Positions 35,517-46,177 of a stretch of 64,000 nt of DNA are shown here, in pieces. Under the pieces are notes generated by a model. The model was not told the origin of the DNA, made no database searches, and was given only the letters and a program-made list of their open reading frames with translations. Both the position numbers and the translations under genes were made by a program. The stretch's first letter is position 1; each line of letters starts with the position of its first letter. The stretch is from Martinezella lusitana (GTDB lineage: Bacteria; Pseudomonadota; Alphaproteobacteria; Rhizobiales; Rhizobiaceae). The stretch spans positions 1-64,000 of the forward strand of contig NZ_JACHBG010000015.1 of NCBI RefSeq assembly GCF_014207095.1. Reading direction: 5' to 3'.

Positions 35517-36488
35517 TTAGCGCTCCTTGGTATAGGGTACGCCACCAGCCTTCGGGGGTTTGGCGACGCCGATAAAGCCTGCGAGCAGGATGCAGGTAAG
35601 GATATAGGGCAACGCCTGGAAAATCTGTACCGGCACCTCGCCGATGCCCGGAACCGCCTTGCCCTGCATGAAATTGGCGAAGGCATCGAGGAAGCCGAAC
35701 AGGAGGCAGGTGAACATGACCGGCACCGGCTTCCACTTGGCGAAGATCAACGCGGCCAGTGCAATGTAGCCCTTGCCCGCCGACATGTTGTTGATGAAGG
35801 CGGCCGACTGGGCGATGGCAAGATAGGTGCCGGAGAAGCCGCAGAGGATGCCGGCGACGATCAGCGAGCGATAGCGCAGCCACTCGACCGAGATGCCAGC
35901 AGTATCGACGGCGCCCGGATTTTCACCGACGGCGCGCAGTCGCAGGCCGAAACGGGTGCGGTAGAGGATCCACCAGGAGATCGGCACCGCCAGGAAGGCG
36001 AGATAGGTCAGGATATTGTTGCCGGAGATGACATTTGCGTAGAGCGGCCCGATGATCGGCACGCCGCGGATCGCATCGGCACCCGGCAGAGTGATGGCGG
36101 AGAAGCGTGCGGTACCCGGCAATGTCGGCGTGCGGCCGCCCTGCCCGAACCAGGCATTGCCAAGAACGATAGTCAAGCCGGCCGTCAGGAAGTTGATGGC
36201 AACGCCCGAGACGATCTGGTTGCCGCGATTGGTGATCGATGTGAAGCCGTGCAGCAGACCGAGAAGAACCGAAACGACGATTCCGGCGCCGAGACCGGCC
36301 CAGGGCGAGCCGCTGATTGCGGCGACGCAGGCTGCCGCAAACGCCGAGGCCAGCATCTTGCCTTCGAGGCCGATATCGAAGATGCCGGCGCGCTCGGAAA
36401 ACAGGCCTGCCAACGCCGTAAAGATCAGCGGAATCGACAGGCGGATAGTCGAGCCAAATATGGCGATCAGAAGATCATAATAGTCCAT
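35517..36488 (-). CDS. Nucleoside ABC transporter permease (second), 323 aa
   Basis: An integral permease of the BMP/RbsC-related group with about eight to ten helices and the conserved L-I-F-T-A-L-A-G-L-F-S-E-R-A-G-I-F-D-I-G-L segment near the N-terminus. ATG 36488 (M-D-Y-Y-D-L-L) follows the first permease by ten bases; the upstream open frame was rejected as overlap with that gene. It forms the membrane channel with the first permease. Confidence 0.92.
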   Translation of the reverse strand: MDYYDLLIAIFGSTIRLSIPLIFTALAGLFSERAGIFDIGLEGKMLASAFAAACVAAISGSPWAGLGAGIVVSVLLGLLHGFTSITNRGNQIVSGVAINFLTAGLTIVLGNAWFGQGGRTPTLPGTARFSAITLPGADAIRGVPIIGPLYANVISGNNILTYLAFLAVPISWWILYRTRFGLRLRAVGENPGAVDTAGISVEWLRYRSLIVAGILCGFSGTYLAIAQSAAFINNMSAGKGYIALAALIFAKWKPVPVMFTCLLFGFLDAFANFMQGKAVPGIGEVPVQIFQALPYILTCILLAGFIGVAKPPKAGGVPYTKER

Positions 36489-36498
36489 CGTCCGATCC

Positions 36499-37602
36499 TC
36501 ACGTCCTGGCGAATTGCTGGTAAATGCGCACGAGCGCGGGGCGGAACATATATTCGAGGGCACCGGCGAACAGGATGACGAGACCCTGGATTACCACGAT
36601 CATATCGCGTGTGATCTGCGGTATGTCGAAGGGCAACGTGTCGCCACCCCTATAAAGAATGCCGAACAGAAGCGCCGCCGGGATAATGCCCAACGGATGA
36701 TTGCGGCCCATCAGCGACACGGCGATACCGACAAAGCCCGCGCCGAGCACAAACTCGATTTGCAACCGGCCGGAAGCGCCCATGACCGGATTGAGCGACA
36801 TCATGCCGGCGAGGCCACCCGAGATCAGCATGGCGATGATGACGGTGCGGGCATAGGGAATGCCGGCGTAGACCGCAGCCGTCGGGCTCAAGCCCAGCGT
36901 GCGCATCTCATAGCCGAGCTTGGTGCGCCAGACGAGCACCCAAACGAGAAAGCACATGACCAGCGCAATCAAGAATGACACGTTGAGCGGGGCCGCGCCG
37001 ATGGTCGAGCCGAAAAGATCCATCAACCAGTCGAGCTTCGGCAACTGGCCACCCTCCAGAAAGGTGCGGGTTTCGGGTGCCATCTTGCCCGGCACAATCA
37101 ATATATGCACCAGCAGGAAGTTCATCATCGCCGATGCGATGAAGTTGAACATAATCGTGGTGATGACGACGTGGCTACCGCGCTTGGCCTGCAGCCAGGC
37201 GGGAATGAAGGCCCAGAGCGCGCCGAAGATCGCAGCACCGATGACCGCGAAGGGCATCGTGACGTACCAGGGCACGTAATGGTCGAGCGTCAGCGCGACG
37301 AGCGCGCAGCCGAGACCGCCGACATAGGCCTGACCTTCCGAGCCGATGTTGAACAGGCCGGCATGGATAGCGACGGCGACCGAAAGGCCAGTGAAGATGA
37401 AGCTGGTGGCATAATACAGAGTGAAGCCGATACCTTCGCCGCTGCCGAGCGCGCCATCCAGCAGAGATGACAGCGCGTCGAGCGGGCTAGCGCCGATAAA
37501 CCAGACGACCAAGCCCGAGATCAGGAAGGCGACGATCAGATTGAGAAGAGGGATCAGACCGTAGTTGATCCAATTGGGGAGCGGAACGGAAGCCGTGCTC
37601 AT
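36499..37602 (-). CDS. Nucleoside ABC transporter permease (first), 367 aa
   Basis: A membrane subunit of the same importer, with the N-terminal helix after M-S-T-A-S-V-P-L-P and a conserved H-A-G-L-F-N-I-G-S-E-G-Q block. ATG 37602 sits seven bases after the ATPase stop with a GAGG site; an in-frame ATG at 37620 would overlap the ATPase end. The protein is slightly longer than the second permease, which is typical for this pair. Confidence 0.92.
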   Translation of the reverse strand: MSTASVPLPNWINYGLIPLLNLIVAFLISGLVVWFIGASPLDALSSLLDGALGSGEGIGFTLYYATSFIFTGLSVAVAIHAGLFNIGSEGQAYVGGLGCALVALTLDHYVPWYVTMPFAVIGAAIFGALWAFIPAWLQAKRGSHVVITTIMFNFIASAMMNFLLVHILIVPGKMAPETRTFLEGGQLPKLDWLMDLFGSTIGAAPLNVSFLIALVMCFLVWVLVWRTKLGYEMRTLGLSPTAAVYAGIPYARTVIIAMLISGGLAGMMSLNPVMGASGRLQIEFVLGAGFVGIAVSLMGRNHPLGIIPAALLFGILYRGGDTLPFDIPQITRDMIVVIQGLVILFAGALEYMFRPALVRIYQQFART

Positions 37603-37609
37603 ATACGCC

Positions 37610-39121
<1,512 letters not shown>

Positions 39122-39158
39122 TATAGCAGGCTCCAGAAACCAGATTCCGGATAAGAAA

Positions 39159-39192
39159 AGGGCGTATGACGGTTTGCTTCGTCATACGCCCT
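39159..39192 (-). terminator. Terminator-like hairpin between bmp binding protein and ATPase genes
   Basis: A perfect 13-base stem (39159-39171 with 39180-39192) with an eight-base loop is followed on the minus strand by TTTTCTT. It lies in the 80-base gap directly after the binding-protein gene. As a partial terminator it would keep the binding protein in excess over the ATPase, permeases and deo enzymes. Confidence 0.75.
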
Positions 39193-39201
39193 CGTTTCAT
39201 A

Positions 39202-40197
39202 TCAGTTCTTCGGGCAGGCGTTGTCGGTCAGATAGTCGTGGACCTTGATGGTACCAGCGATGATATCGGCCCGCGCCTTGTCGACGGCAGCCTGCATGTC
39301 CGCGGTGACGAGCGGCTTGTTGTTGTCGTCCATGGCGACGGTAACGCCATCTTCCTTCAGGCCGAGGTTCTGGACACCAGCCGTGAACTTACCGTTCTTG
39401 GCGTCGCTGAAGGCATTGTAAACGGCGAGATCGACGCGCTTGACAACGGAGGTCAGAACCGAACCCGGATGCAGGTAGTTCTGGTTGCTATCGACGCCGA
39501 TCGAGAGCTTCTTGTTGTCGGCGGCGGTTTGCAGCACGCCGAGGCCGGTCGCGCCGGCAGCTGCGTAAACAACGTCGGCACCCTGGTCGATCTGGTTCTT
39601 GGTGAGTTCGCCGCCGCGAACCGGGTCGTTCCAGGCAGCGCCGGTCGTGCCGGTCATGTTCTGGAAGACTTCGATCTTCGGATTGGCGGCGCGTGCACCC
39701 AGCTCATAGCCGCACTCGAACTTGCGGATCAGCGGAATGTCCATGCCGCCGACGAAGCCGACCTTGCCGGACTTCGAGGCGATAGCAGCCATAACGCCGG
39801 CGAGGTAGGAGCCTTCGTTTTCCTTGAACTTGACCGAGCGAACGTTCGGCAGGTCGAGGCTGTCGTCGATCAGTACGAATTCAGTCTTCGGATATTCTGC
39901 GGCAACCTTCTGGAGAGCCGAGGTCCAAGCGAAAGAAACGGCGATGACCGGATTGAAACCCTTGCTGGCAAAGTTACGGAGCGCCTGCTCACCCTGGGTG
40001 TCGCCCGTCGGCTCGAAGTCGCGATAGGCGATGCCGGTTTCCTTCTTGAACTTTTCGGCGCCGTTATAGGCTGCTTCGTTGAAGGACTTATCGAACTTGC
40101 CGCCTGTACCGTAGACGATCGCCGGCTTGATGTCGGCCGCAAGCGCCGTCGCCGACATGGCAGCCAAGGCGAAAAGGGTCAGAAGGGATTTTTTCAT
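39202..40197 (-). CDS. BMP family nucleoside-binding protein, 331 aa
   Basis: A signal peptide (about 1-21, A-L-A-A) precedes a basic-membrane-protein-type binding domain: K-P-A-I-V-Y-G-T-G-G-K-F-D-K-S-F-N-E and, later, G-A-D-V-V-Y-A-A-A-G-A-T-G. In this family the ligand is a nucleoside, which agrees with the nucleoside enzymes downstream. ATG 40197 starts the signal peptide; the frame extends upstream but is not signal-like. Confidence 0.92.
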   Translation of the reverse strand: MKKSLLTLFALAAMSATALAADIKPAIVYGTGGKFDKSFNEAAYNGAEKFKKETGIAYRDFEPTGDTQGEQALRNFASKGFNPVIAVSFAWTSALQKVAAEYPKTEFVLIDDSLDLPNVRSVKFKENEGSYLAGVMAAIASKSGKVGFVGGMDIPLIRKFECGYELGARAANPKIEVFQNMTGTTGAAWNDPVRGGELTKNQIDQGADVVYAAAGATGLGVLQTAADNKKLSIGVDSNQNYLHPGSVLTSVVKRVDLAVYNAFSDAKNGKFTAGVQNLGLKEDGVTVAMDDNNKPLVTADMQAAVDKARADIIAGTIKVHDYLTDNACPKN

Positions 40198-40567
40198 GAG
40201 TCGCAGCCCTGTTGTTGCTATCTTGTTGGGTCCTCCCGCAAGCCCATTGTTCGGGCATGTCTGCGGAACCGCCAGCCTCCCCCGAGGCCAAGCTGGCGCA
40301 TCCTTGCATGGCTGCACGAAAAATTCACGAGAAATTTTTCAGTTGGTAAAGATTTGTGGGAATTGCTGAAAACCTGCTCAAGGTAGCCGTTTTTTAAACA
40401 ATTTCGCCCTCAAACTGCAATTTAATCGATCAAAAAGGTAGCTGCCCGATAGCCTGCAACCTTCGCTCAAATCCTTTTTCAACCCTCTTTCGGCTCCTCC
40501 AAGGCATGCGTTCGCGCTCGCCCGAATTCCTCGAATGGGACAGAATTAAAAGTGCCCGAGAGAGCGC
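40198..40567. other. 370-base intergenic region upstream of the nucleoside operon
   Basis: No coding frame is convincing here. The region should hold the promoter of the leftward nucleoside operon and includes the palindrome at 40318-40340 and a GCCAGC/GCTGGC hairpin at 40271-40297 in the leader. Confidence 0.5.
40318..40340. promoter_or_regulatory. Palindrome with eight-base arms upstream of the BMP gene
   Basis: GAAAAATT at 40318-40325 and AATTTTTC at 40333-40340 are perfect arms around seven bases, about 120 bases before the start codon. The site may bind a nucleoside-responsive repressor, but no such regulator gene is in the window. Confidence 0.4.
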
Positions 40568-40885
40568 TCAGGCACCCAGCCGACCAGCCGCCGCAGGTCT
40601 CTTATAGGCGACTATCCACAGCAGCAGGGAGAGGATCAGGAAGACTGCGAAAGCCGGCTGAAACAGCAGCCACTGCATCGCCATGTCATAGAAGCGCGGA
40701 TGAACATAATAGGAGATCGCCGAGCGAACCGTCGCCAGCGAAGATGGGCTGACATCATTCCAGGCATCGCCCATCGGGGTCAGCACGACGGCCGAGGAGG
40801 CGACCGACTGAATGGAATCGATGGTTCCAGCTATGACCGCAACCACCAGCGCGACGAGGCTGGCAAAACGCAATAGGAAACGCAT
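40568..40885 (-). CDS. Small membrane protein, 105 aa
   Basis: Two hydrophobic segments are seen, at about residues 5-30 and 75-95, so the protein is probably inserted in the inner membrane. The middle is short and polar. GGAGG lies five bases before ATG 40885; ATG 40888 is also in frame but too close to that site. I do not recognise a family beyond a small conserved membrane protein. It is upstream of the tRNA gene and read away from it. Confidence 0.6.
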   Translation of the reverse strand: MRFLLRFASLVALVVAVIAGTIDSIQSVASSAVVLTPMGDAWNDVSPSSLATVRSAISYYVHPRFYDMAMQWLLFQPAFAVFLILSLLLWIVAYKRPAAAGRLGA

Positions 40886-41121
40886 CATTCCCTCCGGACA
40901 CTCATTACTTCCGGCCCAAAAAGGGCCAATCCGTCTATCGCCGCCGCATCTATCTTCATAGATAAGTTGGCTGAGAAATAAGCGCAATGGGGATGAGATG
41001 CAGAGTTTTGCGACGATAAGTCAAAAATCTGTCAGATTCAGGTTGATTGCTTGGAATTCATCGGTATATATCGCGCCGTTCCGACGATTTGCGCCCCGAG
41101 CGGGTGCGAAACGCCTAAGAA

Positions 41122-41211
41122 GGACAGGTGGCCGAGTGGTTTAAGGCGCACGCCTGGAACGCGTGTGTGCGTGAAAGCGTACCGTGGGTTCGAATCCCAC
41201 CTTGTCCGCCA
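41122..41211 (+). tRNA. tRNA-Ser (anticodon GGA)
   Basis: The 90-base sequence folds as a class II tRNA: acceptor GGACAGG pairs with CTTGTCC, then a D-arm, the anticodon stem CACGC/GCGTG with GGA at 41156-41158, an extended variable arm, the T-arm with TTCGAA, and an encoded CCA end. GGA reads UCC/UCU serine codons. No duplicated tRNA end is seen nearby. Confidence 0.97.
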
Positions 41212-41518
41212 TATGGCGTTGATTTCAATTCAAAAACTGAAGCTTCTGCGAGATCGCCGTTGCGGCATCAACGCCTTTGTTGTGTGGAAGAGCAGAACCC
41301 GGCAAGCGTTTTGAAAAACGAAGAGACCGCTACCGGCTTTACGGAAATCCGATAGCAGTCCCTATGAGCCAGCGTTTCGCGATGCGCCCGACAGACAGAC
41401 GCCATCATTAGGCGCTGAGCCGCAGGCGAGCGGTAGGTCAGAACAATTCCGCCTTGCCGCCCGCATCTTCCATCAATGTGCCTGGCACGCCCGGAGGCAG
41501 GTTTGCCTCACGACACCC
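41212..41518. other. 307-base region after the tRNA
   Basis: I see no convincing gene, repeat of the tRNA end, or integrase remnant here. Reading frames in this stretch lack ribosome sites and overlap the tRNA. It separates the tRNA from the convergent nitrilase gene. Confidence 0.4.
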
Positions 41519-42505
41519 TCACTTCGTCTCTGCAATGCGCGCGGTCTTTCGCGTCGGGGCGTCCGAATAGCGGGCATCCATGGGCGAGAGGCCACCGGGA
41601 TTGGGTTGCGTGAAGATGCCATAGAGCTCGGGGCGGCGCCCGCGGATCCAGCGTTGGCCCGTGCATTTGTCGAGCAGCGCCAGATCGAGTTCGGTGCTGA
41701 CGATCGCGTCCGCAGCTTCCCAGGTTTCCGCCAGGATCCGCCCATAGGGATCGAGGATCATGGCATTCCCCGTACGAACCTCGTCTTCGTCCTGGCCGAT
41801 GCCATTGCTGAATATGAGGAACATCCCGTTGTCGTGCGCACGTGACGGCAGCCAGCGCATGAACCATTCGCGGCCGTTCGGCCCGCGAATTTCGTCCTCG
41901 ATGGCCTGCGGATCTTCATGGCGACGGATCCATTTTTCGACCGGGATACGCTTCATACCGTGCGGGCTGACCGACTGGCCGCCGCCGGCCTGATGCGGCG
42001 CGATCAGAAGCTCCGCACCGAGCAAGGCCGTTGCACGGGCGTTTTCGATGAGATTGTTGTCCCAGCAGATGAGGATGCCGACGCGGATGTCCCACGGAGT
42101 GTCAAAGACAGTGTAGCGATCGCCGCTCGATATGGCGCGATGTTCCCAGGCATGCAGTTTGCGATGGCAGTGGATCTGCCCGTCGGGCAGGCACATTGCG
42201 TAGGAATTGTAGACCGCGCCATCGTCGCCAAGCTCCAGGAAGCCGGCGCCGATCCCGATGCCGAGTTCTCGCGCCAGCCCGGCGACGTAAGAGATGGACG
42301 GACCGGAGAGCGGCTCGGCGAGCGCACGGATAGCCTCGGCGTCGAGCTTGGGAACGTGCCAGTAGCCGCAGACGCACATTTCCGGAAACACCACCAGCTT
42401 GCTGCCGTCGCCAGCCGCCTGCCGCGCAAGCGTGTTCACGCGATCGAGATTATAGGCCTTGTCGCTCGCCCGGTGCTGAAACTGGACGGAAGATACTTTC
42501 AACAT
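41519..42505 (-). CDS. Carbon-nitrogen hydrolase (nitrilase superfamily), 328 aa
   Basis: The catalytic Glu-Lys-Cys triad is intact: E42 in V-F-P-E-M, K116 in H-R-K-L-H-A-W-E and C147 in L-I-C-W-D-N. It hydrolyses a nitrile or amide (as in aliphatic amidases, carbamoylases and related members); which substrate is not clear from sequence. It is divergent from a LysR regulator with a 100-base gap, which suggests control by that regulator in response to a ligand. Confidence 0.87.
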   Translation of the reverse strand: MLKVSSVQFQHRASDKAYNLDRVNTLARQAAGDGSKLVVFPEMCVCGYWHVPKLDAEAIRALAEPLSGPSISYVAGLARELGIGIGAGFLELGDDGAVYNSYAMCLPDGQIHCHRKLHAWEHRAISSGDRYTVFDTPWDIRVGILICWDNNLIENARATALLGAELLIAPHQAGGGQSVSPHGMKRIPVEKWIRRHEDPQAIEDEIRGPNGREWFMRWLPSRAHDNGMFLIFSNGIGQDEDEVRTGNAMILDPYGRILAETWEAADAIVSTELDLALLDKCTGQRWIRGRRPELYGIFTQPNPGGLSPMDARYSDAPTRKTARIAETK

Positions 42506-42605
42506 GATCGTCTTTGCTCCTGATGTCTTATGTCTGGGAGCAATTTGACCATAGAGCTTTCATTCCGTAAAATGAGATCTTTGATGCATTTAAGTCGTAA
42601 ATCGA

Positions 42606-43502
42606 ATGGATCTTAAGTTACTCCGCTCCTTCGTCCTGCTCGCCGACGCCGGTCATTACGGCAAGGCGGCAGACAAGCTGTTTGTTACGCAATCGACCTT
42701 GTCGAAACAGATCCAGGCCCTGGAGGCGACGGTTGGTGGAGAGCTGTTCGAGCGCGGGCGACATGGCGCAAAACTGACCGTGCTCGGCAAGCTGCTCAGG
42801 AGAGAAGCGCACAAGCTGCTGCGATTGAGCGATGAGGTCGACGCCCGGATGCGCCGCGCCAATGCTGGTCTGGCCGGCCTCCTCGATATTGCGTTCGGTA
42901 TTTCGACACTTATTCTCGCCCCTCGGCTGATTGCCGACTTCCGGGCGGCGACGCCCGACTGCCAGATCATGCTTGACGACCTACCCTCGAGCGAGCAGCA
43001 CCAGCGCCTGCTCGACGGGAGGCTCGATGCCGGCTTTTGCCGTGCTCCCGCGGATGCGGAAGGGCTATCCTTCATGCCGTTGCTTGAGGAGCGGCTGGCG
43101 CTTGTGCTGCCGCTTGCCATGGATGAACCACCCCTGAGCCGGCTATCGGTACTCAACGATCTTGGCTTCGTTGCGCTATCGCCGGGTCGTGGATCGGGGC
43201 TGGATGCGCAGATCGTAAGATGGTGCGCGGGGTCACATTTCGAGCCGCGCATCATTCAATATGCCGAGGATATCTTGACCGTTCATGCCGTCGTCGCAGC
43301 CGGGCTTGGGGCGGCGTTCCTTCCTTTGCAGGGTGTGGAAGCCTTGGGCGGGCGGACGCGCCAATGGCAGTTGTCCGGCCCGGAGTCTCGCTGGCCGGTT
43401 GGCCTGTGCTGGCGCAGCGACGACAGAAACCCGCTGCTGTTGCGATTCATCGATCATATTACGCGCCAAGCCTCGCTGATTGCGAGGCCTGGCAAATCTT
43501 AG
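42606..43502 (+). CDS. LysR family regulator, 298 aa
   Basis: The N-terminal winged helix (M-D-L-K-L-L-R-S-F-V-L-L-A, then V-T-Q-S-T-L-S-K-Q-I-Q-A-L-E) is followed by a substrate-binding domain (about 90-290). The DNA-binding part is canonical. It is divergent from the nitrilase gene and probably activates it. No clear T-N11-A palindrome is visible in the gap. Confidence 0.9.
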   Translation: MDLKLLRSFVLLADAGHYGKAADKLFVTQSTLSKQIQALEATVGGELFERGRHGAKLTVLGKLLRREAHKLLRLSDEVDARMRRANAGLAGLLDIAFGISTLILAPRLIADFRAATPDCQIMLDDLPSSEQHQRLLDGRLDAGFCRAPADAEGLSFMPLLEERLALVLPLAMDEPPLSRLSVLNDLGFVALSPGRGSGLDAQIVRWCAGSHFEPRIIQYAEDILTVHAVVAAGLGAAFLPLQGVEALGGRTRQWQLSGPESRWPVGLCWRSDDRNPLLLRFIDHITRQASLIARPGKS

Positions 43503-43603
43503 CGGCGTCCGCTTCTAGGCCAGTCTGGAATGGCCAAGCCATATGATTGGCTCTTGATCTTCTCCGTCAAGTTGTCCCTAGCCGGGCTCGGAGATGAACA
43601 ATG

Positions 43604-44500
43604 TCACGCGCCGGCCAGCCGCAATTCGGCGAGATCGGCCAGCAGCTTCGGGCCGGTCGGCTCCCAGCCCAGCTTTTGCCGCGTCTTGGCGCTGGAGGCC
43701 GGCATGTCGTGACCGGCAAACAGCGCGAGCCAGCCGAAATAATTCCCGGCTTCTTCCTTTTCGACGGATTCGACCGGCAGGTTCAGGCGCCGACCGATGG
43801 TCTCGGCGATATCGCGCATTGGAATGCCCTCTTCCGCGACCGCATGATATCTGGCGCCCGGTTCTGCGCGTTCGACAACGAGGCGATAGAGGCGAGCGAC
43901 GTCAGAAAAATGCGCGGCAGGCCAACGGCTTTGCCCGTCTCCAACATAGGCGCAGACGCCCTTTTGCCTGTAGATCTCGATCAAAGGCGTTATGAGTCCT
44001 TGGCTGACGGGATCATGCACCTGCGGCAGGCGCACGACCGAAACGTTGACGCCGATCTCGCTGGCGAGGATTGCCGCTTCCTCGGAAGCTGCCCGGGGAT
44101 GCTTGTCCGAGCCGACGATCGCGTTGTCTTCCCTGGCGGGTTCGCCCGGCACGGTATTGGCAATCGGCGTTCCCGAGGTGATCACAAGCGGCCGGGCGGA
44201 ACCCGCAAGCGCCATGGCAAGCGTCGCGATGACGCGGCGGTCATCCTCGCAATTCGCGGCAAATCTCGAGAAATCGTGATTGAAGGCGAGATGGATGACA
44301 CCATCGGACTGCGAGGCGCCGCTCTTGAGAACGTCGATATCCTCAAGCGTTCCATGAAGAACTTCGGCGCCGGCAGCAGCAAGTGCTGCCGCTTTCTCCT
44401 GGGAGCGGCAAAGACCGAGCACCTGATGGCCGGCCGCAATCAACTCTCTGACGACGTTCGAACCGATATTTCCGGTAGCGCCAGTCACGAATACACGCAT
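43604..44500 (-). CDS. NAD(P)-dependent extended SDR-type protein, 298 aa
   Basis: The Rossmann loop V-T-G-A-T-G-N-I-G at the N-terminus marks an extended short-chain dehydrogenase/epimerase. The substrate is unknown. The start ATG 44500 is preceded by AGGAG eight bases away; a TTG at 44506 is a poorer choice. The gene is divergent from an XRE/MmyB-type regulator, which probably represses or activates it. Confidence 0.82.
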   Translation of the reverse strand: MRVFVTGATGNIGSNVVRELIAAGHQVLGLCRSQEKAAALAAAGAEVLHGTLEDIDVLKSGASQSDGVIHLAFNHDFSRFAANCEDDRRVIATLAMALAGSARPLVITSGTPIANTVPGEPAREDNAIVGSDKHPRAASEEAAILASEIGVNVSVVRLPQVHDPVSQGLITPLIEIYRQKGVCAYVGDGQSRWPAAHFSDVARLYRLVVERAEPGARYHAVAEEGIPMRDIAETIGRRLNLPVESVEKEEAGNYFGWLALFAGHDMPASSAKTRQKLGWEPTGPKLLADLAELRLAGA

Positions 44501-44591
44501 GAACAAGTCTCCTTTTTCGTTGGAGACAAATCTGAGCTTATCGCTTATTCTGGTAAAGTAGTGACCTTATCATAGTAAAAGCACTAACAGG

Positions 44592-45473
44592 ATGACCGAC
44601 CTGCTCGACACTGAGAACCCGCTCGGAACCTATCTCAGGGACCGACGCGCCAAACTCGATCCATCCGTCCTCGGCTTTGCTTCGGAACGGCGGCGGACGC
44701 CCGGGCTGCGGCGCGAGGAAGTGGCGCAGCGCGCCAATATCAGCCCGACATGGTATACATGGCTGGAACAGGGGCGCGGCGGCGCGCCCTCGGCCGACGT
44801 GCTCGACCGGATCGCTCGCGCGCTGATGCTGACGGAAGTGGAGCGGGAGCATCTGTTCCTGCTCGGCCTCGGCCGGCCACCCGAAGCGCATTATCGCAGG
44901 AACGACAGCGTGACGCCGCGGCTGCAGCGTGTGCTCGATGCCCTCGAGCCGTGCCCGGCCCTTATCCGAACCGCCACCTGGGACGTCATCGCCTGGAACC
45001 AGGCGTCGCGCGTGATGCTGGTCGATTACGAATCTCTGCCGCCGGACGAGCGCAATATTCTGCGTTTCATCTTCCTCGATCCGCGCGCCCGCGCCGCGCA
45101 ATATGACTGGGAAAGCGTGGCACGCTTCACGCTGGGCGCATTCCGTATCGATGCGGCGCGGGCGGGCGCTGCAACCCAGATCGAACCTTTCGTCGCCGAA
45201 ATGTGCCGCCTCAGCCCCGAATTCAGGGCCATGTGGCGGGATAACGATGTTCCCGGCACGCACACCGAAGCCGTCAAGCATATACGTCATCCGGTTCTCG
45301 GCCCGCTCGCATTCGAATACTCGGCCTTCTCGGTCGACGGGCGAACGGATCTGAGCATGGTCGTCTACAATCCGGCAACGCCCGAGGACGCTGAGCGGAT
45401 CAAATCGCTGCTGTCTGCCCCCGCCTCGGACCTCGCCACCTCCGAAGGACCTTGGCACGCCTTGAGATCCTGA
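44592..45473 (+). CDS. XRE family regulator with MmyB-like domain, 293 aa
   Basis: Residues about 10-80 hold a helix-turn-helix with the pattern G-L-R-R-E-E-V-A-Q-R-A-N-I-S-P-T-W-Y-T-W-L-E-Q-G-R, typical of this regulator group. Residues about 105-285 resemble the MmyB ligand-binding (PAS-like) domain with W-D-V-I-A-W-N-Q-A. The gene is divergent from the SDR-type gene at 43604. Confidence 0.87.
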   Translation: MTDLLDTENPLGTYLRDRRAKLDPSVLGFASERRRTPGLRREEVAQRANISPTWYTWLEQGRGGAPSADVLDRIARALMLTEVEREHLFLLGLGRPPEAHYRRNDSVTPRLQRVLDALEPCPALIRTATWDVIAWNQASRVMLVDYESLPPDERNILRFIFLDPRARAAQYDWESVARFTLGAFRIDAARAGAATQIEPFVAEMCRLSPEFRAMWRDNDVPGTHTEAVKHIRHPVLGPLAFEYSAFSVDGRTDLSMVVYNPATPEDAERIKSLLSAPASDLATSEGPWHALRS

Positions 45474-45538
45474 CGGCCTTTATCGCGATGGGAGCGGGCT
45501 GGAATGCCGAAGAGCGATAATCGGGAAAGACGACCTTC

Positions 45539-46177
45539 ATGAGCACAGCGAGCGACGCACGTTTCTGGGATCGGGCCTCACGCAATTACGCCAGGGGCGC
45601 TATCGCGGATCAGGCAGCATACGAGCGGACGCTCGGCCGCACTCGAGCCTTGCTTACGGCGGGCGATAGAGTGCTGGAGCTTGGCTGCGGCACCGGAACG
45701 ACCGCGCTCCAACTCGCGAGTAGTGTTCGAGAGTATCTTGCGACGGATATCTCCCCAGAGATGATCGCAATCGCCAATGAGCGATACATCGCTGAGCCGA
45801 TACCAAGCCTTGCCTTCAAGGTCGCGACCGCCGAAACCATTGCGCCCGACCCGGCGCAATTCAATGCCGTTCTCGGATTCAACTATTTGCATCTCGTCCG
45901 CGATCTCTCAGGCACGCTTCGTCAGATTCACAGCTTGCTTGCTACGGAAGGCTTGTTGATCTCCAAGACTCCCTGCGTCGGCGAGATGAATCCGCTCATT
46001 CGGCTGGCGCTGCTGCCCGCGATGCGCGCGCTCGGCAAGGCACCCTATGCCGGCGTTTTCCGGGCATCAGAACTCGCGGCGCAAATATCTGCCGCAGCCT
46101 TCGACATTCTTGCCATGGAAAACCATGCGACAAAGGGAGATGACTTCAGCCCTTACATCGTGGCCCGCAAGAGATAA
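45539..46177 (+). CDS. Class I SAM-dependent methyltransferase, 212 aa
   Basis: The SAM-binding motif V-L-E-L-G-C-G-T-G-T-T lies near residues 43-53 and is followed by the acidic residue of motif II and a typical seven-strand pattern. The C-terminal part is short. The acceptor is unknown. The gene is 65 bases after the XRE regulator on the same strand, so a joint transcript is possible. Confidence 0.85.
   Translation: MSTASDARFWDRASRNYARGAIADQAAYERTLGRTRALLTAGDRVLELGCGTGTTALQLASSVREYLATDISPEMIAIANERYIAEPIPSLAFKVATAETIAPDPAQFNAVLGFNYLHLVRDLSGTLRQIHSLLATEGLLISKTPCVGEMNPLIRLALLPAMRALGKAPYAGVFRASELAAQISAAAFDILAMENHATKGDDFSPYIVARKR

Noticed and set aside
41122..41211. tRNA-Ser as an integration site
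   Set aside because: No direct repeat of the tRNA end and no integrase gene are found in the window.
41051..41314. 87-codon frame through the serine tRNA
   Set aside because: It crosses a perfect tRNA gene and has no coding signature.
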